A stretch of 8,521 nucleotides of DNA from Woeseia sp. (lineage in GTDB: Bacteria; Pseudomonadota; Gammaproteobacteria; Steroidobacterales; Woeseiaceae), in assembly GCA_018701055.1 (NCBI GenBank), contig JABIUH010000079.1:1-8521 (forward strand), written 5' to 3'. The notes under the pieces were generated by a model. The model saw only the letters and a list, made by a program, of their open reading frames with translations. It was not told where the DNA came from and did no database searches. A program made the translations under genes and the position numbers. Below are positions 1-6,514 of the stretch, piece after piece. Position 1 is the first letter of the stretch. Every line of letters starts with the position of its first letter.

Positions 1-788
1 ATTGTCAGTCTAAGGACCAACTTCCCTTCCAGCGTTGGATCCATACGTAAGGCACGATTGTAAAGCGCGAAAATCGCGCCCTTATTCTTGTCAAACACCA
101 ATTCTATTTCTTCGCGACTTCTTGACGCTTTACCACTCGAACCCGTGCGACGTGCGCCGCCTGCTGACTGCCCTACGGAAGACACAGGGCTAGAAACGGC
201 GGTCGTATTACGGCCTGCAAGACCGGAGCCACCTGTGTTGCGACTCATGCTTGCGGTATTAATACCGCCACTGGCAGTACCCACCTTGGACGTAATCATC
301 GATCGTTCGTTACGTTCGGCCTCACCCACAGAGGCTGTTAAAGAACCATTATCTGCAACAGTTTCCAAAACATCACTATCGGCCAAAGCCGCTAGGTCTT
401 CCGTAAACGGCAACAATGCTGCCTGTGCTTGTTCTCTCGCCACAGCTTGTAAATCAATTTCCGGCTCTGGAATGGGTTCCGGCTCAGGCTCCGGTGGCGT
501 TTCTTCCACGACCTGCTCTGGCTCAGGCTCGACAAGCGGGTCAGGCTCCGGCTCCACGGGTTTTGGTGGTGGCGGCGGCGGTCGTTGTTCGAGCAACAAT
601 TTCGCGATGCGCGGCGAAATCTCTTCTATTTCATTCGGGTCTTTTTCAGGGGTTGGAATCCACGGCCACAAAATACTTAGGACAAAAGTAATTCCCATGA
701 CAATACCAAGCAGACGGCGGTACTTCTTTTCCTGGCCATCATGGCTGGACCAAGGCAAGTTGTATTCTCTGTAATGAGGAATATCCAA
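1..788 (-). CDS. TonB/TolA-like energy transducer with AgmX/PglI-type C-terminal domain (3' end missing)
   Basis: The first 262 residues are visible; the gene continues past the left edge. Architecture: a short cytoplasmic tail (1-25, basic at KKYRR); one membrane segment (about 26-44, ending WPWIP); a Pro/Glu-rich rod (about 70-109, a PPPPPP run then EP repeats); a Ser/Gly/Thr-rich linker (about 145-222); and the start of a globular domain at about 223 (SREEIELVF, then ALYNRALRMDPTLEGKLVLR). This last block matches what I remember of the AgmX/PglI C-terminal (TonB-C-like) family. The protein should sit in the inner membrane and reach through the periplasm, moved by the ExbB/ExbD motor encoded just upstream. 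The start is a TTG at 788, chosen because AGGAG (797-801) lies 8 bases before it; the next in-frame ATG is inside the membrane segment. The frame is open back to the preceding gene's stop. Unlike myxobacterial AgmX/PglI there is no FHA, GYF or zinc-finger domain before the membrane helix. Family call good; exact function unknown. Confidence 0.88.
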   Translation of the reverse strand, partial: MDIPHYREYNLPWSSHDGQEKKYRRLLGIVMGITFVLSILWPWIPTPEKDPNEIEEISPRIAKLLLEQRPPPPPPKPVEPEPDPLVEPEPEQVVEETPPEPEPEPIPEPEIDLQAVAREQAQAALLPFTEDLAALADSDVLETVADNGSLTASVGEAERNERSMITSKVGTASGGINTASMSRNTGGSGLAGRNTTAVSSPVSSVGQSAGGARRTGSSGKASRSREEIELVFDKNKGAIFALYNRALRMDPTLEGKLVLRLT

Positions 789-796
789 ACGTCTAG

Positions 797-801
797 CTCC
801 T
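797..801 (-). promoter_or_regulatory. Ribosome binding site for the energy-transducer gene
   Basis: On the minus strand AGGAG lies 8 bases upstream of the TTG at 788. It decides the start: no ATG exists between the previous gene's stop (831-833) and the membrane helix, and a TTG at 824 has no comparable site before it. Confidence 0.7.
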
Positions 802-830
802 AAATCCTTTTGACCGTTCCGCAAGGCCGC

Positions 831-1364
831 CTAAAGCGACGATCTCAGGTCATCAACTTCGTTGAGTTTTTCCGAACTCTTCTGCAATACCGCCAACGAA
901 ATTTGTCCGTAATCTGACTGCGTACAAGTCGCCATGACTTTTTTCAGCAATCGGTAAGGAATATCTTTGTCCGCCATAATGGTGACTTCACGACTCTCTA
1001 TGTCCTGTTGCGCCTCGCGGCGCAAAACACGGTCATTTTGCGACAGCAGTGCCTGGCGAAGCTCCGGAATATCGTTGCCAACGAGCGCCAACACATCTTT
1101 AACTTTCGCGACAGGCGTACCCTGTACGATGATGTCTTCGTCGCCTATAACAATGACAACGGTTTCCTTCGCTTTTTCTTCTGCGATCGACTCCGGCAGC
1201 TGCACATCTTTTGTATTCGGCAACACCTCAACATCAGATGAATTCACCAGTAGGAAAAACACAAGAATCGTAAAAATATCCATCAACGAAACAAGATTAA
1301 GGGGCGCGCCCTTGCCTCGTTTATGATGACGTTCCATTCGTTTTGCGCGTCGCGACTTGACCAT
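831..1364 (-). CDS. ExbD/TolR-family motor subunit, second paralogue (Asp present)
   Basis: Stator-type partner of the ExbB channel protein; it couples proton flow to movement in the periplasm. 177 residues: a strongly basic cytoplasmic tail (1-18, Arg/Lys/His-rich), one membrane helix (about 22-41, LNLVSLMDIFTILVFFLLV), then a periplasmic domain. Asp29 sits at the position of the essential helix Asp of ExbD (Asp25) and TolR (Asp23), so this copy should be proton-competent. The periplasmic part holds the usual ExbD strand-helix pattern with a late DIPYRLLKKVM segment, matched by DIPYDTLVQVM in the neighbouring paralogue. A longer charged helix-prone insert lies around residues 95-125 (LRQALLSQNDRVLRREAQQ). 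Its ATG follows the previous stop by 2 bases, with GGAG 7 bases upstream lying across that stop, which suggests translational coupling. At 177 residues it is longer than classical ExbD (about 140). Family membership is secure; the substrate system is inferred. Confidence 0.95.
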   Translation of the reverse strand: MVKSRRAKRMERHHKRGKGAPLNLVSLMDIFTILVFFLLVNSSDVEVLPNTKDVQLPESIAEEKAKETVVIVIGDEDIIVQGTPVAKVKDVLALVGNDIPELRQALLSQNDRVLRREAQQDIESREVTIMADKDIPYRLLKKVMATCTQSDYGQISLAVLQKSSEKLNEVDDLRSSL

Positions 1365-1366
1365 CG

Positions 1367-1876
1367 CTACACTCCACCCAGAATCGGCGCATCGCCGATT
1401 GAAATATCCGGAAAAAGATCCTTACGAATAACGCCTTCTTCCTCGACGAATTCTGCAACACGGACTCGGTCCATTACCTGCACCAACGTATCGTAGGGAA
1501 TATCAGGCTCAAGCAAAATTGAAACATCTGTTTTATCTGGATAACTCTCTTTAATTTCTGACAACTTCTTGCTCAATGCTTCGTAGTCGTAGCCGCTATC
1601 TGCATTCGGATAAACACCTAACGCACCGAGATTCCGATCACCCACCTCGATTAGCGTTTCTCTGACGGTAACCTCCAATTGGAATGTCAATTCCTGCGGA
1701 TCCGCGGGCTCGGTTGAGGAGCCTGGCAAGTGCAACTCCAAAATTGCCAGTCGCGAGAACACTGCGGTAATCAGCAGGAACGGAACCAGAATGACCATCA
1801 GGTTCATGAATGCCGTGATATTGAGTTCAGCCGTCTCAGCGTTTTGCCGACGACCTCCCCTGCGGCTTCGGATCAT
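1367..1876 (-). CDS. ExbD/TolR-family motor subunit, first paralogue (helix Asp replaced by Asn)
   Basis: 169 residues with ExbD/TolR topology: an Arg-rich cytoplasmic tail (1-11), one membrane helix (about 18-40, LNITAFMNLMVILVPFLLI) and a periplasmic domain. Aligned with the next gene's LNLVSLMDIFTILVFFLL, the residue at the proton-carrying Asp position is Asn25 (codon AAC at 1804-1802). The surrounding helix is intact and the frame is open, so this is not decay. A Pro (P32) inside the helix is also notable. The periplasmic part contains DIPYDTLVQVM and ends in a Gly/Pro/Asp-rich tail (LFPDISIGDAPILGGV). Its ATG lies 2 bases after the ExbB stop with GGAG 7 bases upstream. I infer that it pairs with the Asp-bearing paralogue in the same motor, as a structural or regulatory half of a heterodimer. 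An alternative is two alternative motors sharing one ExbB. Confidence 0.94.
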   Translation of the reverse strand: MIRSRRGGRRQNAETAELNITAFMNLMVILVPFLLITAVFSRLAILELHLPGSSTEPADPQELTFQLEVTVRETLIEVGDRNLGALGVYPNADSGYDYEALSKKLSEIKESYPDKTDVSILLEPDIPYDTLVQVMDRVRVAEFVEEEGVIRKDLFPDISIGDAPILGGV

Positions 1877-1878
1877 CG

Positions 1879-2529
1879 TTACGCTCCGGCAAGCTTCAGC
1901 TGACGCTCAGTCACTGCATTCAGAAACTTGACGCTTGCCATTTCCAGACTATCGACAATTTGATTGGTTTTCGTCTGTAATAATGCGTGTACCAGCAGCA
2001 AAGGAATCGCGCACATCAAACCAAATGCGGTCGTGTTCATCGCAACGGAAATACTGGCAGATAGTAGATCAGCCTTGTCCGCAGGATTCGCATTCGATAC
2101 CGCGGTAAAAGCAGAAATTAGTCCAATAATCGTGCCGAGAAGACCGAGTAGCGTTGCGATGTTGGCAAGTGTCGCCAAATAATGCGTGCGCTTTTCAAGT
2201 CGCGGCAGTACTTCCATCAAACTCTCTTCCATCGCCTTTTCAATATCGTCGCGTCGGGTAGCCGACTTCACGCGATAAAGCCCGTAGGTCAGGATCGATC
2301 CAATCGCAGCTTTCGATTTGCCTGTTACTGCGGCAGCTTCCTGAAAATTTCCGGCCTTTAAATACGGCACGATTTTCTTCCACAGCGCGCGGTTAGATGC
2401 ACCCGACATCGTTAAATACGTCCATCGCTCGATGGCAATTGCTGCACCCAACGCGAACACGAACAGGATTGGATACATAAACGCACCGCCTTCCTGGAAA
2501 AAACCGACAATGCCACCTAAAAAATCCAT
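1879..2529 (-). CDS. MotA/TolQ/ExbB-family proton channel protein
   Basis: Inner-membrane channel subunit that, with ExbD/TolR proteins, turns the proton gradient into mechanical work. 216 residues, close to ExbB/TolQ length. Three membrane segments: about 16-36 (ending in the family-typical AIERWTYL), about 118-143 and about 157-184. A cytoplasmic domain lies between helices 1 and 2, including the KAMEESLMEVLPRLEKR segment that normally precedes helix 2. Helix 2 carries GLLGTIIGLISAF, with Thr133 at the place of ExbB Thr148; helix 3 carries NTTAFGLMCAIP, with Thr167 at the place of Thr181. The acidic residue normally in helix 3 (ExbB Glu176) aligns with Val162. It is followed immediately by two ExbD genes and a TonB-like transducer, an arrangement like AglR-AglQ-AglS of the Myxococcus gliding motor. 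The ATG start is supported by the strongest ribosome binding site in the window. exbB, tolQ or aglR cannot be separated from sequence alone. Confidence 0.96.
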   Translation of the reverse strand: MDFLGGIVGFFQEGGAFMYPILFVFALGAAIAIERWTYLTMSGASNRALWKKIVPYLKAGNFQEAAAVTGKSKAAIGSILTYGLYRVKSATRRDDIEKAMEESLMEVLPRLEKRTHYLATLANIATLLGLLGTIIGLISAFTAVSNANPADKADLLSASISVAMNTTAFGLMCAIPLLLVHALLQTKTNQIVDSLEMASVKFLNAVTERQLKLAGA

Positions 2530-2536
2530 TTGATTT

Positions 2537-2543
2537 CTCCTCT
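2537..2543 (-). promoter_or_regulatory. Strong Shine-Dalgarno sequence before the ExbB-family gene
   Basis: AGAGGAG on the minus strand, 7 bases before the ATG at 2529. It lies in the 40-base gap 2530-2569, one of the two longest gaps between genes here, so this gene seems to be initiated independently of the one before it. I see no convincing -35/-10 pair in the gap and no hairpin terminator. Confidence 0.75.
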
Positions 2544-2569
2544 TTCAATCAAATTTTCGTTCATTCGAA

Positions 2570-3031
2570 TTAGTCTTCTTCCTCACCGTACAGGTCATTG
2601 TAGTAGTCAACCTGACGTATGAATTCTGATCTATCTATTGGCGCTAATACTTCATTAAACAATATATTGACGGGTCTACCCATTAACTCACCCGGGTCAG
2701 ACTTCTTCCAGGGTACGATATAAAGCACTTTTGGTAGCTCTTGGTTACCCGTGATCTCGGTTCGCCCAAGATCAATTTCGTCCATCACACCGTTTGAATT
2801 TTCGCGCCGCCTAACATCCTGTGCCAATATTTCTGTTGATACAGCGGGTTCAATCTCGTCGCGTTCGGCTGCCGTGGCCTCCGCTAACGCATCCGCGGAT
2901 ACTGCCGGCCCTAATACGTCAATTTCAGCTGCCATTTCGGCTTCAGTCGATTCCTGCGCCTGAGCATTGACCGAGCCCAAAACCAGGATCACAACCACCC
3001 ACACCAATAATCTCGCCAGAATCAATTGCAT
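2570..3031 (-). CDS. Exported small protein of unknown function
   Basis: I do not recognise a named family. 153 residues. A signal peptide spans about 1-25 (hydrophobic LLVWVVVILVLG, likely cleavage at AQA before Gln26), so the product is probably periplasmic; there is no lipobox Cys. Residues 27-85 are acidic and Ala-rich, with an imperfect duplication: EIDVLGPAVSADALAE (36-51) resembles EIEPAVSTEILAQ (59-71). Residues 88-148 look like the folded, likely conserved part, rich in aromatic residues: GRTEITGNQELPKVLYIVPW, then GRPVNILFNEV, then DRSEFIRQVDYYNDLY. The tail is acidic (GEEED). The ATG begins 5 bases after the TPR lipoprotein stop, with GGAG 8 bases upstream that ends where that stop codon begins. 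Its place between the TPR scaffold genes and the motor genes suggests a periplasmic partner of the complex, possibly linking TPR proteins to the motor or transducer (inference). Expression as a real gene is well supported; function is open. Confidence 0.88.
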   Translation of the reverse strand: MQLILARLLVWVVVILVLGSVNAQAQESTEAEMAAEIDVLGPAVSADALAEATAAERDEIEPAVSTEILAQDVRRRENSNGVMDEIDLGRTEITGNQELPKVLYIVPWKKSDPGELMGRPVNILFNEVLAPIDRSEFIRQVDYYNDLYGEEED

Positions 3032-3036
3032 GCCCG

Positions 3037-3720
3037 CTACTCCGTCACACTTGCGGTTCTTTGTGCAGCACTAATGCGGCGCTTCAGATCCGTAATCCAT
3101 CGGTTAACCTGCGCGTCCTCTCCCATGAGCACCTGATAACGCTCGTAGTGCTGCACCGCTGTCTCCAGTCGTTGCAGATAGAGGTCGTTCAGAATGCCCA
3201 GATTGTAATGCGCCAATGCGTAGTTAGGATCGGCCTCAACTGCCTTCATATACGCCGTTTCGGCCTCATGAAACTTGCCCTGGCGGCGCAGCAACATACC
3301 CAACTGATTTAAGGCCACTGGATGAAGCGGATCGATAATAAGCGCATCGGTGAGGCTGTTCTCAGCCGCCTGAAAGTCATCGCGACCAGAAAATATAATG
3401 GCCAGATTGACATGCGCACCCGGATAATTTGGATACTGCAGCAGAAACTCCTGAAAACGTAACTCTGCATCGATGGTGTCGCCGGCCGCCATAGCGGCAA
3501 CTGCTTGCTCATACATGGTCTGAAAAGCAGGCGGTACTACGCGTGTTTCAACTGCCACACCGTTTTCATCGACAGTCACGTCGTTAGATTTCTGCGTTCT
3601 GGCTGTTTCCGGACCGGATGCACACCCTATCAAGGCCAGCATGGCAAATAGTGGCAACGCAACTAACCATCGACGACCGCTTTGCGAGTTATTAGAAAAT
3701 GGTTGTGACGACATCTTCAC
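3037..3720 (-). CDS. TPR-repeat lipoprotein
   Basis: 227 residues (counted from the GTG). A basic N-terminus (GRR) and hydrophobic stretch end in a lipobox LIGC with Cys33, so it should be lipidated and, with Ala-Ser after the Cys, sorted to the outer membrane. A flexible linker (34-63) precedes about four TPR units: 64-97 (FQTMYEQAVAAMAAGD...YP), 98-133 (NLAIIFSGRDDFQAAENSL...DP), 134-167 (LGMLLRRQGKFHEAETAYMKAVEADP) and 168-203 (LAHYNLGILNDLY...AVQHYERY), capped by a basic helix. The role is protein-protein scaffolding at the periplasmic face of the outer membrane. It resembles GltE/AglT of the Myxococcus machinery in general plan, and PilF- or CpoB-like proteins less closely. The start is ambiguous: GTG at 3720 (overlapping the upstream gene by 29 bases, GGAG 4 bases away) or ATG at 3714 (GGAG 10 bases away). 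Both keep the signal peptide. The overlap implies coupled translation. Confidence 0.93.
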   Translation of the reverse strand: MKMSSQPFSNNSQSGRRWLVALPLFAMLALIGCASGPETARTQKSNDVTVDENGVAVETRVVPPAFQTMYEQAVAAMAAGDTIDAELRFQEFLLQYPNYPGAHVNLAIIFSGRDDFQAAENSLTDALIIDPLHPVALNQLGMLLRRQGKFHEAETAYMKAVEADPNYALAHYNLGILNDLYLQRLETAVQHYERYQVLMGEDAQVNRWITDLKRRISAAQRTASVTE

Positions 3721-6514
3721 TCATCTCCACTTTTGCGTAGCGGCCCGGCATCAAACTCGCCAGTTCCGCGAAACTTTTCACCACCCATGCGTCCCAAACA
3801 CCATCGGACGCTCGCTCCGTATTCGTTACGAAGAGGTCGATAGCTTTCTCTTCGAATGGGAATGTTTGTTCTTCGAGCAACAAATCGTATTGCTCAAGCG
3901 CCAGCTCATCTAGCCCTGCCGGTCGCTCGGACGCCATCAAGTCGCTGCTGAATTGCTGATAGACCTCGCCCAGCCGAAAAGTTGCGGCAGTGGTAACTTC
4001 CGCTACACCATAAGCCGCCGCGTCACCGTAGACTTTAAGTACGTCCTCCATGAGCGACTTTTTGAGCTTCATACTCTCAGCCAATGGTTGCGTGATTTTC
4101 ATAACCATGAAGCTGCGTCGTACGGGTTCCGCAAGTTCCAAAGAAGCCGTCGCAGCAAGGAACTTCGTTCGATCCGTCCGTTGCGCACCGGCGGTGGCAT
4201 CAACGTAAACGAGGTCACGAAGAATCTGCCCACGTTCGTTGCCGCTGTTATTCGCCTCTGCAATTTGCAACAAGCGAAAACGCGCTTCGATCGATTCTGA
4301 AATGGGATCGGGATAACGCGCAATGATGTCCTGAAGCACCTGTTTTTCTCTAGTAACTGCTGCACTTTCTTTGTATAGATCCGACGCTTTCCACAACGCC
4401 TCACGACGGACGTCTTCCGAAGAGCCCGATGCATGCGCAATGCGGACAAACTCACCCGCCGCTTCCGCTCCGCGACCCAATTCGAGATACGTCACCGCAA
4501 GTTTTTGCGTCACGTCTTCGGCCAACTCACTTTCGGGATAGTCGCGACGAAAATCCTCGAGTACTGAGGACGCACGATCCCAAGCTTGTAGATTGATTAG
4601 GGCTGCAGCAGCGTCGTATTCCGCCGTTGAACGAATATCTGAGTCGGGTACGGCCTGACCCAAGCGACGAAAATGCGTGACCGCAGACTCGAGATCACCG
4701 CCATCACGCGCCTGCTCACCTTGCTTGTAAATCGATGAGGCAATGCGATCCTTTATCTCCTGATTAGCGGTTGCATCATCGCTCGGTGTAAACGGCCGTA
4801 ACGCGTAATACGCCTGCTCAGCCTCGACAAAATTATCCAAATCAAACTGTGAGTGTGCGATCACGGTCCAAGCGGTTCGCGCTAACGGTTGTGCCACCGA
4901 TGGTTGCTTGCCGACAACTGACTGTCCAACCGCAATCGCTAAATCAAATTGATTTTGATCGAACAAATCTTCCGCAACGGTTGTCAGGACCGCACCGGAC
5001 TCCGGATGGGCCGGATACGTATCACCAAAGCGCAGCCCGCTATCGATGTAGCGCTGATGCCACGCAGTTTTCGCGTCTCCCTGCAACGACTCTTCGTGTT
5101 GCCGATAGGAGAGAATCGCAGCATACGCGGCTTCACCCGACTGCTCATGATTAGGATAGGTGTAGGCCGTCCGTTCGTACTCGTCGGTCGCTGCCTGAAA
5201 TTCGTTGCTCTCAAACAGGATTTCAGCCAACAGAAAATTTGTGTTCGCACTGTCAGCTTCACGTGGGAAATAGTTCAAGTACTTTCGATACCACTTCGCG
5301 GCTTCCTGATAGTCGCCAATGTCGCCCTCGTTCTGCGCCTCGGCATGATAGTACTGTGCCAGATCATTTAGATTATCTTTTAGGTGCGCCTCTACAGTCG
5401 CATTCTGATCACGCGAATTACGCACCCAGAAAGCGGTGTCCATGCCATAGCGCTCAACGAAACTCTTCTTGCCCTCGAGAACCAGAGTTGGAAATCCACC
5501 CTGCTTGTAAGCCTCAATAACCTCAACCTGCAAAATGGGTGACTTCGAGTGATGGGGGTCATTGGCAACAAATGCTTCGTATGCTTCCGCCGCATCAACA
5601 TAGCGTTCCTTTTCCAGGTACAGGTCGCCAAGATTCATATAAATGACGTAACCATAAGCCGGATAGCCGCGCGTATCCAAAAACTCTGAAATGCTATCAG
5701 AGCCTTCCATATACGAAAAACTAAGACTTAAAACCCGAAAAGTGTCTTCAACTAACTCGCGCGTCGCGCGTGTAAGTTCCTGAAGCCTGTTCTCACCATC
5801 TTGTAATTCAACACCGACGATTTTCCTGTCGAGAAGATCAAAAAACGGTACCAAGCTATGTTCGTGCCATGCTAGTTTGAACTGCGACCAGCCAAGCTTA
5901 TAAAGTGACTGCTCATAAAAACGGGATGACTCTCCGTACTCGACAACGCTCGAATACGCGACTTCCGAATCATTGTAATTCTTGCGCAAAAATAGCATCT
6001 CGCCACGACGAAACTGCACCTCATCAATCAGTGGCGTCGCTGGGTACCGGGCAATCAGATCGTTGAGAACGCGTAGCGCTTCATCGGTCTTGCCCGCAAC
6101 TTCATACGCACGAGCCAGCTGATAAAGTACTGAGTCATTGCGGCCGTAGTCAGGATAGGACTCTAACAAAGAATGAAATAGGCCTACGGCATTGTCATAG
6201 GCGTCAAATTCAATCGCGCCAACATTTTCGACGAACTGTTCGGCCTCAGTGGCCTCTAGTTCGAGATCGCCCAAACGTCGCATCGCTTCGGCACGCAATT
6301 CAGGATCCTTCGATACTAAATCGAGAAAGGCTCGATAGTTATCACGTGCCTGATCAGAGCTATTCACGATGATGCGACCGGGCCTGACATCTACCGTTTT
6401 CTTTTCCAGGCTCTCAATAGTGTCACGTTTCTTAACTTTGTCGGCCATCGCAGGCGAAATCAACGCAAAGCCCACGGTAGCGAGCAACAGCAATCTGATG
6501 GATACGCGAATCAT
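3692..6514 (-). CDS. Large exported TPR-repeat scaffold protein (940 residues)
   Basis: A signal peptide spans about 1-24 (IRLLLLATVGFALISPAMA, cleavage before Asp25) with no lipobox, giving a soluble periplasmic protein. A short basic segment (26-47) is followed by an almost entirely helical body built from TPR/BamD-like repeats. Clear units lie at about 57-160 (ending NDLIARYP), 160-215, 290-350, 395-475 (GDYQEAAKWYRKYLNYFP and following) and 605-755 (several repeats with DYPESELAEDV and DIIARYPDP turns). The last 60 residues form a non-TPR cap (WDAWVVKSFAELASLMPGRY, from about 908) that may be a specific docking region. The ATG at 6514 overlaps the previous gene's TGA by four bases (ATGA), a classical coupling junction, with GGGGA 9 bases upstream. 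By size and context it could play the part of Myxococcus GltD/AgmU, a large TPR protein of the gliding complex; I infer this from architecture, not from alignment. It has no visible catalytic motif. Confidence 0.93.
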   Translation of the reverse strand: MIRVSIRLLLLATVGFALISPAMADKVKKRDTIESLEKKTVDVRPGRIIVNSSDQARDNYRAFLDLVSKDPELRAEAMRRLGDLELEATEAEQFVENVGAIEFDAYDNAVGLFHSLLESYPDYGRNDSVLYQLARAYEVAGKTDEALRVLNDLIARYPATPLIDEVQFRRGEMLFLRKNYNDSEVAYSSVVEYGESSRFYEQSLYKLGWSQFKLAWHEHSLVPFFDLLDRKIVGVELQDGENRLQELTRATRELVEDTFRVLSLSFSYMEGSDSISEFLDTRGYPAYGYVIYMNLGDLYLEKERYVDAAEAYEAFVANDPHHSKSPILQVEVIEAYKQGGFPTLVLEGKKSFVERYGMDTAFWVRNSRDQNATVEAHLKDNLNDLAQYYHAEAQNEGDIGDYQEAAKWYRKYLNYFPREADSANTNFLLAEILFESNEFQAATDEYERTAYTYPNHEQSGEAAYAAILSYRQHEESLQGDAKTAWHQRYIDSGLRFGDTYPAHPESGAVLTTVAEDLFDQNQFDLAIAVGQSVVGKQPSVAQPLARTAWTVIAHSQFDLDNFVEAEQAYYALRPFTPSDDATANQEIKDRIASSIYKQGEQARDGGDLESAVTHFRRLGQAVPDSDIRSTAEYDAAAALINLQAWDRASSVLEDFRRDYPESELAEDVTQKLAVTYLELGRGAEAAGEFVRIAHASGSSEDVRREALWKASDLYKESAAVTREKQVLQDIIARYPDPISESIEARFRLLQIAEANNSGNERGQILRDLVYVDATAGAQRTDRTKFLAATASLELAEPVRRSFMVMKITQPLAESMKLKKSLMEDVLKVYGDAAAYGVAEVTTAATFRLGEVYQQFSSDLMASERPAGLDELALEQYDLLLEEQTFPFEEKAIDLFVTNTERASDGVWDAWVVKSFAELASLMPGRYAKVEMSEDVVTTIF

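Noticed and set aside
463..560. Repetitive GGCTC/AGGCTCCGG motifs on the plus strand
   Set aside because: This is codon-level redundancy of the Pro/Glu-rich rod in the transducer, not a mobile or regulatory repeat.
88..774. A 228-codon open frame on the plus strand
   Set aside because: It is the antisense shadow of the transducer gene. Its Gly/Ser-rich stretch is simply the complement of the Pro/Glu codons, and the minus strand gives a coherent membrane helix, rod and domain.
1367..1876. The Asn-bearing ExbD as a decaying pseudogene
   Set aside because: The frame is intact, the start has a good ribosome binding site, and the helix and periplasmic domain are complete, so the single substitution does not indicate decay.
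831..2529. A standard Tol-Pal operon (tolQ-tolR-tolA)
   Set aside because: There are two ExbD/TolR genes, the transducer has a Pro/Glu rod and AgmX/PglI-like domain rather than TolA's long helix, and no tolB or pal is present in the window.
4099..4455. Minus-strand frames inside the 940-residue gene in another register (also 4984-5262 and 5392-5631)
   Set aside because: Basic, Cys/Arg-rich out-of-frame readings of a continuous TPR gene; no ribosome binding site and no recognisable fold.
4941..4955. AT-rich 15-base inverted repeat (7-base arms AAATCAA / TTGATTT)
   Set aside because: Short and AT-rich, inside coding sequence; expected by chance at this length.
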